From Bacteroides sp. (GTDB lineage: Bacteria > Bacteroidota > Bacteroidia > Bacteroidales > Bacteroidaceae), in assembly GCA_021202275.1 (NCBI GenBank), contig JAJQDI010000010.1:248001-312000 (forward strand): 64,000 nt of DNA. Reading direction: 5' to 3'. The translations under genes and the position numbers were made by a program. The number at the start of each line of letters is the position of its first letter. Within the stretch, counting starts at the first letter, position 1. Below, piece by piece: positions 36,576 to 45,874 of this stretch. The notes under the pieces were generated by a model. It made no database searches. It was not told the origin of the DNA and saw only the letters and a program-made list of their open reading frames with translations.

Positions 36576-37487
36576 CTATAAACTGCCCAGGAACTCCATT
36601 ACCGCTTCATTAAACAGTTCCGGTTGCTCCATATTACACATATGTCCGCAATCGTCCAATACAATTTGTCTGCCCTGAGGTAAATAGTTCAGGATCTCGG
36701 GATTTTCCGAATAGCGGTTGTGTGGAGAACGCCCTTCGATCAGCAATACCGGAACTTCCGGGCATTTTTCCTGTAACTTCTCCCAGGCATCCAGACCCGC
36801 TATCACACGCACTTCTTTATGCAGAGGTTGCCAGACGTCCCAGGCTTCGATCATTTCCCAGAGAGGTTTTTCCATGCGCTGTTTGCGGGAACCTCCGGAG
36901 TTCATCAATCCTTCAAACCATTCCTTCTTCATCACATCCACTCCCTTTTCTTTCAGAGCAGCGATCTCCCTGTCTCTGCGGGCAGATTCTTCCTCCCCCA
37001 TCGGCTGGCTGGGTCCGGGAGTCTTTCTGATATTCCCGCATGCCAGCACAGCTGACTTCATTCTTTCAGGAAACCATCCCAACATATCCGCTCCGACAAA
37101 TCCCCCTAACGACAAACCTACAATATGCGCCTGTTCTATATGCAGGGCATCCATCAGGCGCACCAGATCTTCTACATGTGTAAATGGATAATCTTCTGTC
37201 TGTGAAGAGGAGAGTCCATAACCGCGCAGGTCATAACGTATCACCCTGTATTTCTCACGAAAAGCCTCTACCTGCTCGTCCCACATGCGATGATCCAGAG
37301 AATGTCCGTGAACAAGAATAACAGCTTCGCCTGTGCCGGCTTCTTCATACCACAACGAACCGTTTCCCACATCTATTCTTCCGGAGCGGACCGTTGCATC
37401 GCTTTCCTGCTTGCGGGTATGGCAACCGGAAAACAGCATACAGCCCATCCATACAATAAAAACAGAGTAAAAGTGATATCTTCTCAT
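36576..37487 (-). CDS. Alpha/beta hydrolase, lipoprotein
   Basis: 303 residues from ATG 37487. The frame is open 9 codons further, but MRRYHFYSVFIVWMGCMLFSGC is a clean lipoprotein signal with Cys at 22. Alpha/beta-hydrolase landmarks: oxyanion-hole HGHSLDHRMW, YDLRGYGLS, nucleophile elbow GLSLGG, late acid near VPVLLIEGRSPHNR and catalytic His in DDCGHMCNMEQPELF. Closest in style to 3-oxoadipate enol-lactonase/epoxide hydrolase-like esterases; the substrate is unknown. It ends in TAG at the normal family length, showing that TAG works as a stop here. Confidence 0.87.
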   Translation of the reverse strand: MRRYHFYSVFIVWMGCMLFSGCHTRKQESDATVRSGRIDVGNGSLWYEEAGTGEAVILVHGHSLDHRMWDEQVEAFREKYRVIRYDLRGYGLSSSQTEDYPFTHVEDLVRLMDALHIEQAHIVGLSLGGFVGADMLGWFPERMKSAVLACGNIRKTPGPSQPMGEEESARRDREIAALKEKGVDVMKKEWFEGLMNSGGSRKQRMEKPLWEMIEAWDVWQPLHKEVRVIAGLDAWEKLQEKCPEVPVLLIEGRSPHNRYSENPEILNYLPQGRQIVLDDCGHMCNMEQPELFNEAVMEFLGSL

Positions 37488-37798
37488 ATAAATCTGAACT
37501 AAAAAGTTATTCAAACAGATCGGTAGTCAAGCTGCGTGAAAACCCAAAAAGCAAGCAGAAAAGGCAAAAATAGAAAAAAGTTCTGAGAATTTACATAAAG
37601 TCTCAAAAGTCGTTCCTTATCCTCGACCATGGGATCGGTCGATACGCCCATGAAAAGAAGAACTGGTTCTTTCAGACATGCATCCTCTTTAACCAAGGAT
37701 GATTTTACACAATAAAACAGACTATTTATGTAGGTAAAGTCCATGATTTAACCGCAGTTTTGTCTTCTGAAAAACAAATCAGATAAATCATCCATTAT
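37488..37798. other. Divergent intergenic region, hydrolase/GH29
   Basis: 311 bp. A 77-codon minus-strand frame (37744-37511) with one hydrophobic stretch near its C-end is open and ends 24 bp before the hydrolase start. It has no recognisable family or promoter and is not called. No repeats were seen. Confidence 0.35.
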
Positions 37799-39220
37799 AT
37801 GAAATATAATTTTAAAAACCTGATCCGGAAAAGATGTACAATCATCCTTCTTGTATGGGGAATAACCTCACTGATCCATGCCCAGAACGGAAGACATTCC
37901 CTCCCCCTGAAACACGGGGCACACCGTATCGGAGTACGTACGGATGAACAGATGGAAAACTGGAGAGGTTACGGACTGGGACAGTTTATCCACTGGGGAG
38001 TATATTCTATTCCGGGAGGTATATGGAAAGGTCAGGAATATACAGGTGCCGCAGAGTGGATACGTTCCTGGGATAAAATGTCAAAAGAAGAGTATGACCA
38101 GTTGTATAAACAATTCGATCCTACGGAATTCGACGCGCAGGCATGGGCCTGGCAAGCCCGGGAAATGGGAGTACGGTATATGATCTTTACTACGAAGCAT
38201 CACGACGGATTCTGTTTATGGCCCAGCAGATATTCGGACTATACCGTTGCACAGTCGCCCTATAAAAGGGATATTCTCAGACAGATAGTAGATGCGTATA
38301 CGGCAGAAGGGATCGATGTATATTTCTACTTTTCCATTATTGACTGGAATCATCCGGGATATCGTCCGGCCGTGCCGGAAACGGAAGAGCAAAAAACCAA
38401 ATATGAGCTGTTCAAAACATATACCCGCAACCAACTCATGGAACTATTGAACTCCTATCCCGAGGCAAAAGGATTCTGGTTCGACGGCTCCTGGGACAAA
38501 GCATGGATCAACGAAGCGGAGTGGGCAGATAAATTGGGGAAAGAATTGAGAGAAATACGTCCCGGACTGGTGATCGGAAGCCGTTTCCGGGCAGATGAGT
38601 ACGGAAACCGCCGGTACGACCAGAATGGGGATATGATCGACGATTACGACCAGGCGTGGGAAAGAGAATTACCGGACCGGCTGGAAGATGTGTTGGGAAA
38701 CGACTGGGAATGTGTAATGACTATCCCGGAGAACCAATGGGGATATCAGGCTAACTGGCGGGGATATGTAAAAACGCCTTATGATCTGATCGAAATGATG
38801 ATGAAAAGTATTTCACTCAATGGAAATTTCGTGTTGAACTTTGGCCCCGACCCCAGCGGAAAGATACGCCCCGAAGAGTGTGAAATAGCAGCGGAGATCG
38901 GAAAATGGATGAAAGTAAATGGCGAAGCAGTCTACGGTACCGGGTATTCCGGATTGAAAGACCAGGGCTGGGGGTTGATTACCAGAAAAGAAAACTACTA
39001 CTATTTATCGGTATTTAATGTACCGATCAGTAGAAAGCTACATATAGAATTTCCCAAAGAAGCAAAAAAACCTGTAAAAGCAACCTTCCTGAGTAATGGC
39101 GATCCTCTGAAGATCATTGACGGAGGCCAGACGAAAAAAAGAAATTCCTTGTTTAAAATCGAATTACCGGAAAACAGAAGTTGGGAGGAACCCTTTGTGA
39201 TTGTTCTGGAAACTGAATAA
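37799..39220 (+). CDS. GH29 alpha-L-fucosidase
   Basis: 473 residues with a cleavable signal peptide ending near SLIHAQ. Retaining fucosidase family 29, releasing terminal alpha-L-fucose in the periplasm or at the cell surface. Landmarks: LGQFIHWGVYSIPGGIW, the substrate-binding TTKHHDGFCLWPS, and the nucleophile Asp in GFWFDGSW (about D229). The acid/base of GH29 is poorly conserved and cannot be fixed by eye. The length (short C-terminal sandwich) suggests subfamily A or B without extra binding modules. It adds to GH95 as a second fucosidase in the window. Monocistronic, followed by tRNA-Asp on the other strand. Confidence 0.94.
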   Translation: MKYNFKNLIRKRCTIILLVWGITSLIHAQNGRHSLPLKHGAHRIGVRTDEQMENWRGYGLGQFIHWGVYSIPGGIWKGQEYTGAAEWIRSWDKMSKEEYDQLYKQFDPTEFDAQAWAWQAREMGVRYMIFTTKHHDGFCLWPSRYSDYTVAQSPYKRDILRQIVDAYTAEGIDVYFYFSIIDWNHPGYRPAVPETEEQKTKYELFKTYTRNQLMELLNSYPEAKGFWFDGSWDKAWINEAEWADKLGKELREIRPGLVIGSRFRADEYGNRRYDQNGDMIDDYDQAWERELPDRLEDVLGNDWECVMTIPENQWGYQANWRGYVKTPYDLIEMMMKSISLNGNFVLNFGPDPSGKIRPEECEIAAEIGKWMKVNGEAVYGTGYSGLKDQGWGLITRKENYYYLSVFNVPISRKLHIEFPKEAKKPVKATFLSNGDPLKIIDGGQTKKRNSLFKIELPENRSWEEPFVIVLETE

Positions 39221-39270
39221 AACCAAACAGAAGAGGCTCTTCAGCAGATCATAATCAAAAATGGAGGAAC

Positions 39271-39305
39271 AAAAAAAAGAGAACAACTCAAAAGTTATTC
39301 TCTTT
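39271..39305 (-). terminator. Intrinsic terminator of tRNA-Asp (and possibly GH29)
   Basis: AAAGAGAA-c-AACT (39276-39288) pairs with 39293-39305 around loop CAAA with one mismatch. On the minus strand it is followed by eight T, just 2 nt after the tRNA end. On the plus strand it lies 55 bp behind the GH29 stop. Confidence 0.75.
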
Positions 39306-39307
39306 AG

Positions 39308-39381
39308 CGGTCCGGACGAGACTCGAACTCGCGACCCCATGCGTGACAGGCATGTATTCTAACCAACTGAACTACCGGACC
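39308..39381 (-). tRNA. tRNA-Asp (anticodon GTC)
   Basis: 74 nt. Acceptor GGTCCGG/CCGGACC, D-arm with AGTTGGTTAG, anticodon stem CATGC/GCATG around CTGTCAC (GTC), T-arm with GTTCGAGTC. Discriminator base is G, as expected for Asp. CCA is not encoded. A canonical promoter lies upstream and a T-run terminator directly behind. Confidence 0.97.
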
Positions 39382-39421
39382 AGAATTTCATTTTGTTTCG
39401 CATCTCTCTCGATTGCGGATG

Positions 39422-39451
39422 CAAAGATAGGTATTAATCTCTATTTTGCAA
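39422..39451 (-). promoter_or_regulatory. Promoter of tRNA-Asp
   Basis: TTG (39449-39451), exactly 19 bp, then TATCTTTG (39422-39429) on the minus strand, about 40 bp before the mature tRNA. This is the clearest Bacteroidetes vegetative promoter in the window and a useful yardstick for the others. Confidence 0.8.
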
Positions 39452-39584
39452 AAATCCGGAGAGATATTTTTCAAATTATTTAATAGCTATCTGATTTCCA
39501 AAGCCCTACACAGATGAATAAGAGTCATCGTTTTTTTATATGTATTTCAAAACAGCTTGCAGACCGATCAAAAGGAATAATTCC

Positions 39585-39592
39585 TATATTTG
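39585..39592 (+). promoter_or_regulatory. -7 element for the aminotransferase gene
   Basis: TATATTTG matches TAnnTTTG; the ATG follows 81 bp later. The nearest TTG upstream is 25 bp away, longer than usual. Confidence 0.45.
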
Positions 39593-39673
39593 TAACCTTA
39601 TGTCTGTGCGTTCGGATAAAGGTAAGGAAAGCCACAGACAGATACCTAATTATATAGTATAAAGTACAGACAG

Positions 39674-40990
39674 ATGAAAAATACTCCCATTCCCCGGTCA
39701 CTGATCGATCAGAAAATAGAAGAATTCGGTATTCAGGACTTCAGTCGCGCTACCATCCGCGAAGTAAAAGCCATCGCTGCCGGAGCAGAAAAAGAGTCCG
39801 GTGTGGAATTTATCAAGATGGAAATGGGAGTTCCCGGTCTTTCACCTTCACACATAGGTGTGGAAGCGGAAATAAAAGCCCTCAGAAAGGGAATAGCCAG
39901 TCTGTATCCGGATATCAACGGGCTGCCTGCCCTGAAAGAAGAAGCCGCGCGTTTCATCAAGGCTTTTATGAACATCGACCTGCAACCGGAAGGGTGTGTC
40001 CCCGTTACCGGATCCATGCAGGGGACTTTCGCTTCGTTCCTTACCTGTAGCCAGTGCGACCCGCAGAAAGATACCATTCTCTTCATCGATCCGGGATTCC
40101 CCGTACAGAAACAGCAGTTAGTGGTGATGGGACAGAAATACGAGACCTTCGACGTATACCACTACCGGGGCGAGGCATTGAGAGACAAACTGGAGAGTTA
40201 CCTGAGCAAAGGGAATATATCGGCCATCATCTACTCCAATCCCAACAATCCCAGCTGGATCTGCCTGAAAGAAAAAGAGTTGGAGATCATCGGCACACTG
40301 GCAACCCGCTACGATGCGATCGTACTGGAAGATCTGGCCTATTTCGCCATGGATTTCCGTCAGGACCTGAGTACTCCTTTCGAACCTCCCTTCCAGCCTA
40401 CGGTGGCACGCTACACAGAGAATTACGTATTGCTCATCTCCGGTTCCAAAGCCTTCAGCTATGCAGGACAGCGCATCGGAGTCACCTGCATTTCCGATAC
40501 ACTCTATCACCGACACTACAAAGGTTTTGACAAACGTTACGGAGGAGGTACATTCGGTACCGTATTCATCCACCGGGTGCTCTATGCCCTCTCGTCGGGC
40601 ACCAGCCATTCTGCGCAATACGCGTTGGCCGCTATACTGAAAGCTGCCAACGAAGGATCGTACAATTTCCTGCGTGAGGTACGCATCTATGGAGAAAGAG
40701 CGAAAAGGCTAAAAGATATATTTTTACGCCACGGTTTCCACCTGGTCTATGACAACGACCTGGGAGACCCGGTAGCCGATGGATTTTACTTTACAATAAG
40801 TTACCCCGGCATGACAGGAGGCGAACTGGCCAGAAAATTAATGTATTACGGAGTCAGTGCCATCTCATTGCTGACCACTGGCAGCCAGCAGGAAGGGCTA
40901 CGCGCGTGTACCTCCTTCATCGCAGATCACCAGTATGAAGAATTGGAACGCCGTATGGAACTATTCGCTGAAAATAATCCTATTCCGTAA
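39674..40990 (+). CDS. Class I/II PLP-dependent aminotransferase
   Basis: 438 residues, cytoplasmic, fold type I. PLP-binding features: YPDINGLPALKEEAARF, TGSMQGTFASF, SNPNNPSW (Asn), VLEDLAYFAMDF (Asp/Tyr), and the Schiff-base Lys in SGSKAFSYAGQRIG. The C-terminal Arg for the substrate carboxylate fits GLRACTSF. Start and length suit the aspartate/aromatic-type group with broad specificity; the exact amino acid is unknown. It is monocistronic with a -7 element 81 bp upstream; yqgE follows after 74 bp. Confidence 0.9.
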   Translation: MKNTPIPRSLIDQKIEEFGIQDFSRATIREVKAIAAGAEKESGVEFIKMEMGVPGLSPSHIGVEAEIKALRKGIASLYPDINGLPALKEEAARFIKAFMNIDLQPEGCVPVTGSMQGTFASFLTCSQCDPQKDTILFIDPGFPVQKQQLVVMGQKYETFDVYHYRGEALRDKLESYLSKGNISAIIYSNPNNPSWICLKEKELEIIGTLATRYDAIVLEDLAYFAMDFRQDLSTPFEPPFQPTVARYTENYVLLISGSKAFSYAGQRIGVTCISDTLYHRHYKGFDKRYGGGTFGTVFIHRVLYALSSGTSHSAQYALAAILKAANEGSYNFLREVRIYGERAKRLKDIFLRHGFHLVYDNDLGDPVADGFYFTISYPGMTGGELARKLMYYGVSAISLLTTGSQQEGLRACTSFIADHQYEELERRMELFAENNPIP

Positions 40991-41064
40991 AAAAAATTGA
41001 TAAATTAAAGAAAAATAATGCTTAGAATTCTTTGTTCCTGCAAAAAACTTCTTATATTAGAGGC

Positions 41065-41655
41065 ATGAACATGGATACGGACATATTTAAAATTCAGTCG
41101 AATAACCTAATACCTTCCCGGGGCAAGGTTCTCATATCCGAACCATTCCTCAGTGATGCTACATTTGGCCGTTCAGTGATATTATTGATAGACCATTCGC
41201 AGGAAGGCAGCATGGGGCTTATCATGAACAAGCAGCTACCCCTCTTTCTCAACGACATTATCCAGGAATTCAAATACCTGGAAGATATACCTCTTTATAA
41301 AGGCGGACCGGTAGGAGGAGATACGCTCTTCTATCTGCATACGCTGGAAGATATTCCCGGAGCCTTCCAGGTCAGCAAAGGACTCTTTCTCAACGGAGAC
41401 TTTGAAGTAGTAAAAAGGTACATCCTGCAAGGCAATCCCACCCAGGGAAAACTGCGTTTCTTTTTAGGATATTCCGGTTGGGAATCGGATCAGCTCTCTC
41501 AGGAGATCCGTGAGAATACATGGATACTCTCGAAAGAAGAATCGACTTATCTGATGAATGAAGACTCTAAAAGCATGTGGAAGCATACATTAGAAAAGCT
41601 GGGCAGCAAATACCAGACGTGGTCCCGGTTCCCGCAGGATCCCTCACTCAACTAA
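41065..41655 (+). CDS. yqgE: YqgE/AlgH family protein
   Basis: 196 residues of the UPF0301/YqgE family. Its function is not settled; the family is broadly conserved in Gram-negative bacteria. Landmarks: [49 protein letters not shown] and [15 protein letters not shown]. The start ATG 41065 is preferred over 41032 because the upstream codons overlap a promoter-like TTTG-N18-TATATTAG (41031-41060). If that promoter is real, the mRNA has little or no leader. The gene overlaps the end of the convergent acetyltransferase by 8 bp. Confidence 0.92.
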   Translation: MNMDTDIFKIQSNNLIPSRGKVLISEPFLSDATFGRSVILLIDHSQEGSMGLIMNKQLPLFLNDIIQEFKYLEDIPLYKGGPVGGDTLFYLHTLEDIPGAFQVSKGLFLNGDFEVVKRYILQGNPTQGKLRFFLGYSGWESDQLSQEIRENTWILSKEESTYLMNEDSKSMWKHTLEKLGSKYQTWSRFPQDPSLN

Positions 41656-42205
41656 TCTGCGCATCGCTCTCTGAAGGAGTTCCGGCCAGCAGTTGCATCA
41701 ACACAGCGTCTTCGAACCTGTTTTCGCGGTAGATCCACTCTTTCAGCAGTCCGCAGCGGACAAATCCGGCTTTGGTAAACAGCCGGAGGCTGGCTTCATT
41801 AGAAACCGGGATATGAGCATACAATTGCCTGAAGCGCAGGAAGCCCAGCGCGTATTCACACAAAAGCCGCAAGGCCTCCCCGGCATATCCGCGTCCCTGC
41901 TCCCGGGCCAGAACAGCTATTCCTACCGCTCCTCTGCCGTGCAAAGGAACAAAATCGGTAATGTCGATGGTGCCTACCACCCTCTGGTCCGCGCGGTCTA
42001 CAATCATCAGTCGCAACTGCTTGTCGGCAAAAACATCGTTTTGCGACAAAGAAATATATTCTTTCAGCGTATACCGGGAATAGGGCACAGTGAAACTGCT
42101 CACCTCCCACATGGCCGGGTCGTTCTCTATCTCATACAGAATAGCCAGGTCTTCCGGCTCCATGGCACGCAGACACACCTGCCTGCCTGTCAGATAACTT
42201 TTCAT
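41648..42205 (-). CDS. GNAT acetyltransferase, RimJ/RimL-like
   Basis: 185 residues, cytoplasmic. The N-terminal [24 protein letters not shown] is the RimJ/RimL-type opening. Acetyl-CoA is bound by [18 protein letters not shown] (the Q/RxxGxG/A motif). [22 protein letters not shown] is the conserved C-terminal block. Substrate could be a ribosomal protein, another protein N-terminus, or a small amine such as spermidine. Its start overlaps the preceding membrane-protein gene by 4 bp (ATGA), so the two are coupled. Confidence 0.9.
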   Translation of the reverse strand: MKSYLTGRQVCLRAMEPEDLAILYEIENDPAMWEVSSFTVPYSRYTLKEYISLSQNDVFADKQLRLMIVDRADQRVVGTIDITDFVPLHGRGAVGIAVLAREQGRGYAGEALRLLCEYALGFLRFRQLYAHIPVSNEASLRLFTKAGFVRCGLLKEWIYRENRFEDAVLMQLLAGTPSESDAQIS

Positions 42206-42657
42206 ACCTCCTCCGTTGTTACATGCAGATCGGAACGTACTTTCTTCTCACCAGGCAAACAGAACAGGGAAGCCGTCAGCGCGATCAGTGCCGCCAATCC
42301 GCCTGTGGAGTTCAACGTCATATAATAGATCAGCAGGTTCACACAGACAGTCACACCCAGCAACAAAAGCCTGATACCCGCCCAGCGTTTGTACAACCGC
42401 ATCGCATCTGCCAAAGGGAGCAAATTGATCTTTTTGACCAGGACCAGATTAAACAACCACAGCGACAACGGAATACAGGCCATGGCCAGAAGGATACCTA
42501 CGGTTTCCGCCACATAGGTGGCAGAGCCATTATCGGCCCATACCCCTGCGGGAAGGATATCTGTTTCAAAAAACACCATCCCGATGAGTGGTACTATCCA
42601 CAACAAAGCATAGTACATGCTCAGTCTGCGCGCAATCTGGCGGATCTCCTCTTCCAT
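42202..42657 (-). CDS. Small membrane protein of unknown function
   Basis: 151 residues with four hydrophobic helices (about 14-31, 48-73, 91-112, 117-133) and a short polar tail. The first residues (MEEEIRQIARRLSMYYALL) are cytoplasmic-like. No family is recognised with confidence; it resembles uncharacterised Bacteroidales membrane proteins found after recR. It lies between recR (39 bp upstream) and the acetyltransferase (4-bp overlap), all on the minus strand, so a recR operon is likely. Confidence 0.75.
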   Translation of the reverse strand: MEEEIRQIARRLSMYYALLWIVPLIGMVFFETDILPAGVWADNGSATYVAETVGILLAMACIPLSLWLFNLVLVKKINLLPLADAMRLYKRWAGIRLLLLGVTVCVNLLIYYMTLNSTGGLAALIALTASLFCLPGEKKVRSDLHVTTEEV

Positions 42658-42696
42658 ACGATCTCTTTATTCAAGGTTTATCATCCAATCTCTCTT

Positions 42697-43314
42697 TCAA
42701 TTAGAACCGGTAAATACGGTACGGTTCACAATACTACGTCCCAGTGTCACCTCATCGGCATATTCCAGTTCATCCCCGACCGATATACCCCGCGCTATCA
42801 CGCTGATTTTCACACCCGTCTTTTCCAGTTTGCGGAATATATAGAAATTCGTTGTATCTCCCTCCATAGTGGTACTCAGAGCCAGGATCACCTCCCGGAC
42901 ATTCTCCTCCTCCACCCTCCGCACGAGGCTCTCGATCTGCAGATCTCCAGGGCCTACTCCATCCATAGGGGAGATCACTCCACCCAATACGTGGTACAGG
43001 CCACGAAACTGTTGGGTAGCCTCTACAGCCATTACATCCCGTATAGTTTCCACTACACACACGGTAGAGGCATCCCGTTGGGGACTGGAACAGATCTGGC
43101 AAGTCTCCGTATCAGAGATGTTGTGACAGATCCGGCAATATTTTACTTCTTGTTTCAGAGTGACGATAGCACTTCCAAAGGCCTCTACTACCGGAAATTC
43201 CTGACGAAGCAGGTGAAGCACCAGACGCATGGCTGTCTTCTTTCCGATCCCCGGTAGTTTGGCAAACTCTCCCACTGCTTTTTCCAGAAGCATGGATGGG
43301 TATTGTTGATTCAT
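42697..43314 (-). CDS. recR: Recombination mediator RecR
   Basis: 205 residues, normal for RecR, which with RecO/RecF loads RecA at gapped DNA. Helix-hairpin-helix [17 protein letters not shown] (about 18-34), C4 zinc finger [16 protein letters not shown] (about 56-71), Toprim domain with [12 protein letters not shown] and [18 protein letters not shown], then the C-terminal [19 protein letters not shown]. Promoter TTG-N19-TATCTTTG lies upstream, with its -33 box inside a repeat element. Confidence 0.97.
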   Translation of the reverse strand: MNQQYPSMLLEKAVGEFAKLPGIGKKTAMRLVLHLLRQEFPVVEAFGSAIVTLKQEVKYCRICHNISDTETCQICSSPQRDASTVCVVETIRDVMAVEATQQFRGLYHVLGGVISPMDGVGPGDLQIESLVRRVEEENVREVILALSTTMEGDTTNFYIFRKLEKTGVKISVIARGISVGDELEYADEVTLGRSIVNRTVFTGSN

Positions 43315-43338
43315 TGTTTATTCAATTTCAAATTCATG

Positions 43339-43368
43339 CAAAGATACAATTTATTTACGATTAGACAA
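43339..43368 (-). promoter_or_regulatory. recR promoter, -33 box inside repeat element
   Basis: TATCTTTG (43339-43346) with TTG exactly 19 bp upstream (43366-43368) on the minus strand, 25 bp before the recR ATG. The -33 box lies inside the left terminal repeat of the element at 43349-43616. Confidence 0.7.
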
Positions 43369-43616
43369 TTTACGATTTACGATTGAAATTACCAGGGATA
43401 TACTTATCACAATTGATTTTAACAGGGTATTTTCATTATGTAGGGTGGTATCGCGCAGACGCACGGTACTTGTCTCTACATGGATGGGAGACCATTAGGA
43501 TACTTATATTTTTTAATGATAAATTAGTAAATCTATAGATCTCCCCCGCGTCTATATACCCTACAACCCCATGTAATCTCAATCGTAAATCGTAAATTGT
43601 CTAATCGTAAATAAAT
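43349..43616. repeat. MITE-like element with 44-bp terminal inverted repeats and outward promoters
   Basis: 43349-43392 and 43573-43616 are inverted copies with one mismatch in 44, made of ATTTACGATTAGACAATTTA and further TTTACGATT units. The similarity continues outward through TATCTTTGCA on both sides. The centre (43430-43500) holds a decayed relative of the GTAGAGACGC hairpin (CAGACGCACGG, TGTCTCTACAT). There is no reading frame. It fills the divergent gap between recR and the SSS symporter gene and seems to give each its -33 box. Confidence 0.8.
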
Positions 43617-43626
43617 AGTATCTTTG
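43597..43626 (+). promoter_or_regulatory. SSS symporter promoter, -33 box inside repeat element
   Basis: TTG (43597-43599), 19 bp, TATCTTTG (43619-43626). The ATG is at 43632, about where transcription should begin, so the mRNA may be leaderless. The -33 box is inside the right terminal repeat. Confidence 0.7.
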
Positions 43627-43631
43627 CAGTC

Positions 43632-45083
43632 ATGCTCATACTGGTCACCATCGTATGTTACTTCTCGGCTCTGCTACTGATCGCTCACTTCACCGGACGC
43701 CGGGGCAGCAGCAATGCCGTTTTCTTCAAAGCGGAAAACCGCTCTCCCTGGTATGTAGTGGCATTTGGAATGATCGGTGCCTCCATCTCCGGGGTCACTT
43801 TCATCTCCGTTCCCGGCATGGTACGTGGCATGGACATGACTTATATGCAGACCGTATCCGGCTTCTTTTTCGGCTATCTGATCGTGGCACATTTGCTTCT
43901 GCCTCTCTACTACCGGCTGAAACTTACCAGTATCTACAGCTACCTGGGCACACGCATCGGTAGTCATTCGTACCGCACAGGCTCCCTTTTCTTCCTTCTG
44001 TCGCGTATGATGGGTACGGCAGCCAAGCTCTATCTGGTATGCACCATTCTGCACATCTACCTGTTCCGGGAGATGAATGTCCCGTTCTGGCTCATCGCTG
44101 TAGCAGCAGTAGGGCTGGTGTGGGTATATACCCACAAAAGCGGCATCCGTACCATTGTATGGACCGATACGCTGCAAACCTTCTGCCTGATCGTTGCTCT
44201 GATCTGCATCATTGTATTTGTTGTACAGAAACTGCATATGGGATTCCCGGAACTGGTGCAAACCATCCGGGAACACCCCAACAGCCGCATTTTTGTTCTG
44301 GACAACTGGGTTTCCCGGCAAAATTTCTTCAAACAGTTTGTCAGCGGTATTTTTATCGTGATCGTTATGACCGGGCTGGATCAGGATATGATGCAGAAAA
44401 ACCTGACTTGCAACAACCTCAAAGACGCGCAGAAAAACATGTATTGGTATGGATTTGCCTTCATTCCACTCAATTTCTTATTTCTCTGTCTGGGCATCTT
44501 ATTGCTGGTGCTTGCCGCAAAGATGGACTGGGCTCTCCCGGCTGTAAACGACGAAGTACTCCCCCTGCTTGCTACGCAAGGATATCTGGGACCAGCGGTG
44601 CTGATACTTTTCACCATCGGCATCATTGCCGCGGCATTCAGCAATTCCGATTCGGCACTCACCTCTATGACCACCAGTTTTTGTGTAGATATTCTCGGTA
44701 CAGAAAAAGAGCCCGAAGAGACCGCACACAGGAAACGCAACAAAGTACATATAGGCATGTCTGTGGTACTGATCGTTTTCATCTGTCTCTTCCACGTACT
44801 GAACAATAAGAGTGTGATCGACGCTATATATATCATAGCCTCCTACACCTACGGTCCCCTGCTGGGAATGTTTGCGTTCGGACTGTTTACCAGACGAAAC
44901 ACCCGCGACAAGTGGGTACCTCTGATTGCCATCCTCTCTCCTGTCCTCTGCTACGGATTGGATCAGTGGACAGCCTCTGCCACAGGCTACCGTTTCGGAT
45001 ACGAATTACTGATGCTCAACGGAGCATTGACCTTCGCCGGGATGTGGATACTGTCTACACCCCATGCGATGAAAAGAAAATAA
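43632..45083 (+). CDS. Sodium:solute symporter (SSS family)
   Basis: 483 residues, about 13 transmembrane helices, of the SSS family that takes up a solute with Na+. GASISGVTFISVPGMVRG and YLGTRIG belong to the Na+-binding first and following helices. FTIGIIAAAFSNSDSALTSM holds the conserved Ser/Thr of helix 8. The substrate is not deducible; Bacteroidetes relatives include sugar, sialate and pantothenate transporters. The ATG is only 6 bp from the -7 box, and no later Met would preserve helix 1. engB follows after 21 bp. Confidence 0.93.
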   Translation: MLILVTIVCYFSALLLIAHFTGRRGSSNAVFFKAENRSPWYVVAFGMIGASISGVTFISVPGMVRGMDMTYMQTVSGFFFGYLIVAHLLLPLYYRLKLTSIYSYLGTRIGSHSYRTGSLFFLLSRMMGTAAKLYLVCTILHIYLFREMNVPFWLIAVAAVGLVWVYTHKSGIRTIVWTDTLQTFCLIVALICIIVFVVQKLHMGFPELVQTIREHPNSRIFVLDNWVSRQNFFKQFVSGIFIVIVMTGLDQDMMQKNLTCNNLKDAQKNMYWYGFAFIPLNFLFLCLGILLLVLAAKMDWALPAVNDEVLPLLATQGYLGPAVLILFTIGIIAAAFSNSDSALTSMTTSFCVDILGTEKEPEETAHRKRNKVHIGMSVVLIVFICLFHVLNNKSVIDAIYIIASYTYGPLLGMFAFGLFTRRNTRDKWVPLIAILSPVLCYGLDQWTASATGYRFGYELLMLNGALTFAGMWILSTPHAMKRK

Positions 45084-45104
45084 ATACAGATAAAAATAAG
45101 AATT

Positions 45105-45713
45105 ATGGAAATCAAAAGTGCTGAATTTGTGATAAGCAACACCGACGTACGCAAATGCCCCGCAGACGATCTGCCCGAATACGCGTTTATCGGCCGTTCC
45201 AACGTTGGGAAGTCGTCCCTGATCAATATGCTCACTAACAAGAAAGGACTGGCAATGACTTCTTCCACACCCGGAAAAACGATGCTGATCAATCATTTTC
45301 TTATCAACAAGGACTGGTACCTGGTAGACCTTCCCGGATATGGGTACGCCAAACGGGGACAGAAAGGAAAAGAGCAGATCAAAACCATTATTGAGAACTA
45401 CATTCTCGAACGCCCTCAGATGACCAATCTGTTCGTATTGATCGACAGCCGGCTCGAACCTCAGAAGATTGATCTCGAATTTATGGAATGGCTGGGAGAA
45501 AACGGAGTACCCTTTTCTATTGTATTTACCAAAGTCGATAAACTGAAATCGGGCAAACTACACACGAATGTAGCCAAATACCTGCAACAGCTACAGGAAC
45601 AGTGGGAAGAACTCCCTCCTCACTTTATCTCTTCCGCTGAAAACCGCACCGGACGTTCTGAAATTTTAAATTACATCGAGACCATAAATAAAAATATATC
45701 AGACAAGAGCTGA
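45105..45713 (+). CDS. engB: Ribosome biogenesis GTPase YsxC/EngB
   Basis: 202 residues, essential-type GTPase for large-subunit assembly. G1 [11 protein letters not shown]2 Thr in SSTPGKT, G3 DLPGYG with [11 protein letters not shown] following, G4 TKVDKLK, and SSAENRTG in the G5 region. It is 21 bp behind the symporter gene in the same direction, so it may be cotranscribed. The C-terminus stops shortly after the GTPase domain, as usual. Confidence 0.97.
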   Translation: MEIKSAEFVISNTDVRKCPADDLPEYAFIGRSNVGKSSLINMLTNKKGLAMTSSTPGKTMLINHFLINKDWYLVDLPGYGYAKRGQKGKEQIKTIIENYILERPQMTNLFVLIDSRLEPQKIDLEFMEWLGENGVPFSIVFTKVDKLKSGKLHTNVAKYLQQLQEQWEELPPHFISSAENRTGRSEILNYIETINKNISDKS

Positions 45714-45874
45714 GACTCTTTTCCCCGGACCTACAGATGCATAGACGAACATCTGTATGCAAAACGTTGCGTAATTTGTCCATCAACCATCGCTCTCCAT
45801 GTCCTGATCCTGCTTATCAGCCATCAGGACAAGTATTCACTGCGTACAGGCACTTCTTTCTGCACCTTCCCGGA

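Noticed and set aside
37511..37744. 77-codon minus-strand gene
   Set aside because: No family, promoter or convincing composition; judged an open frame by chance.
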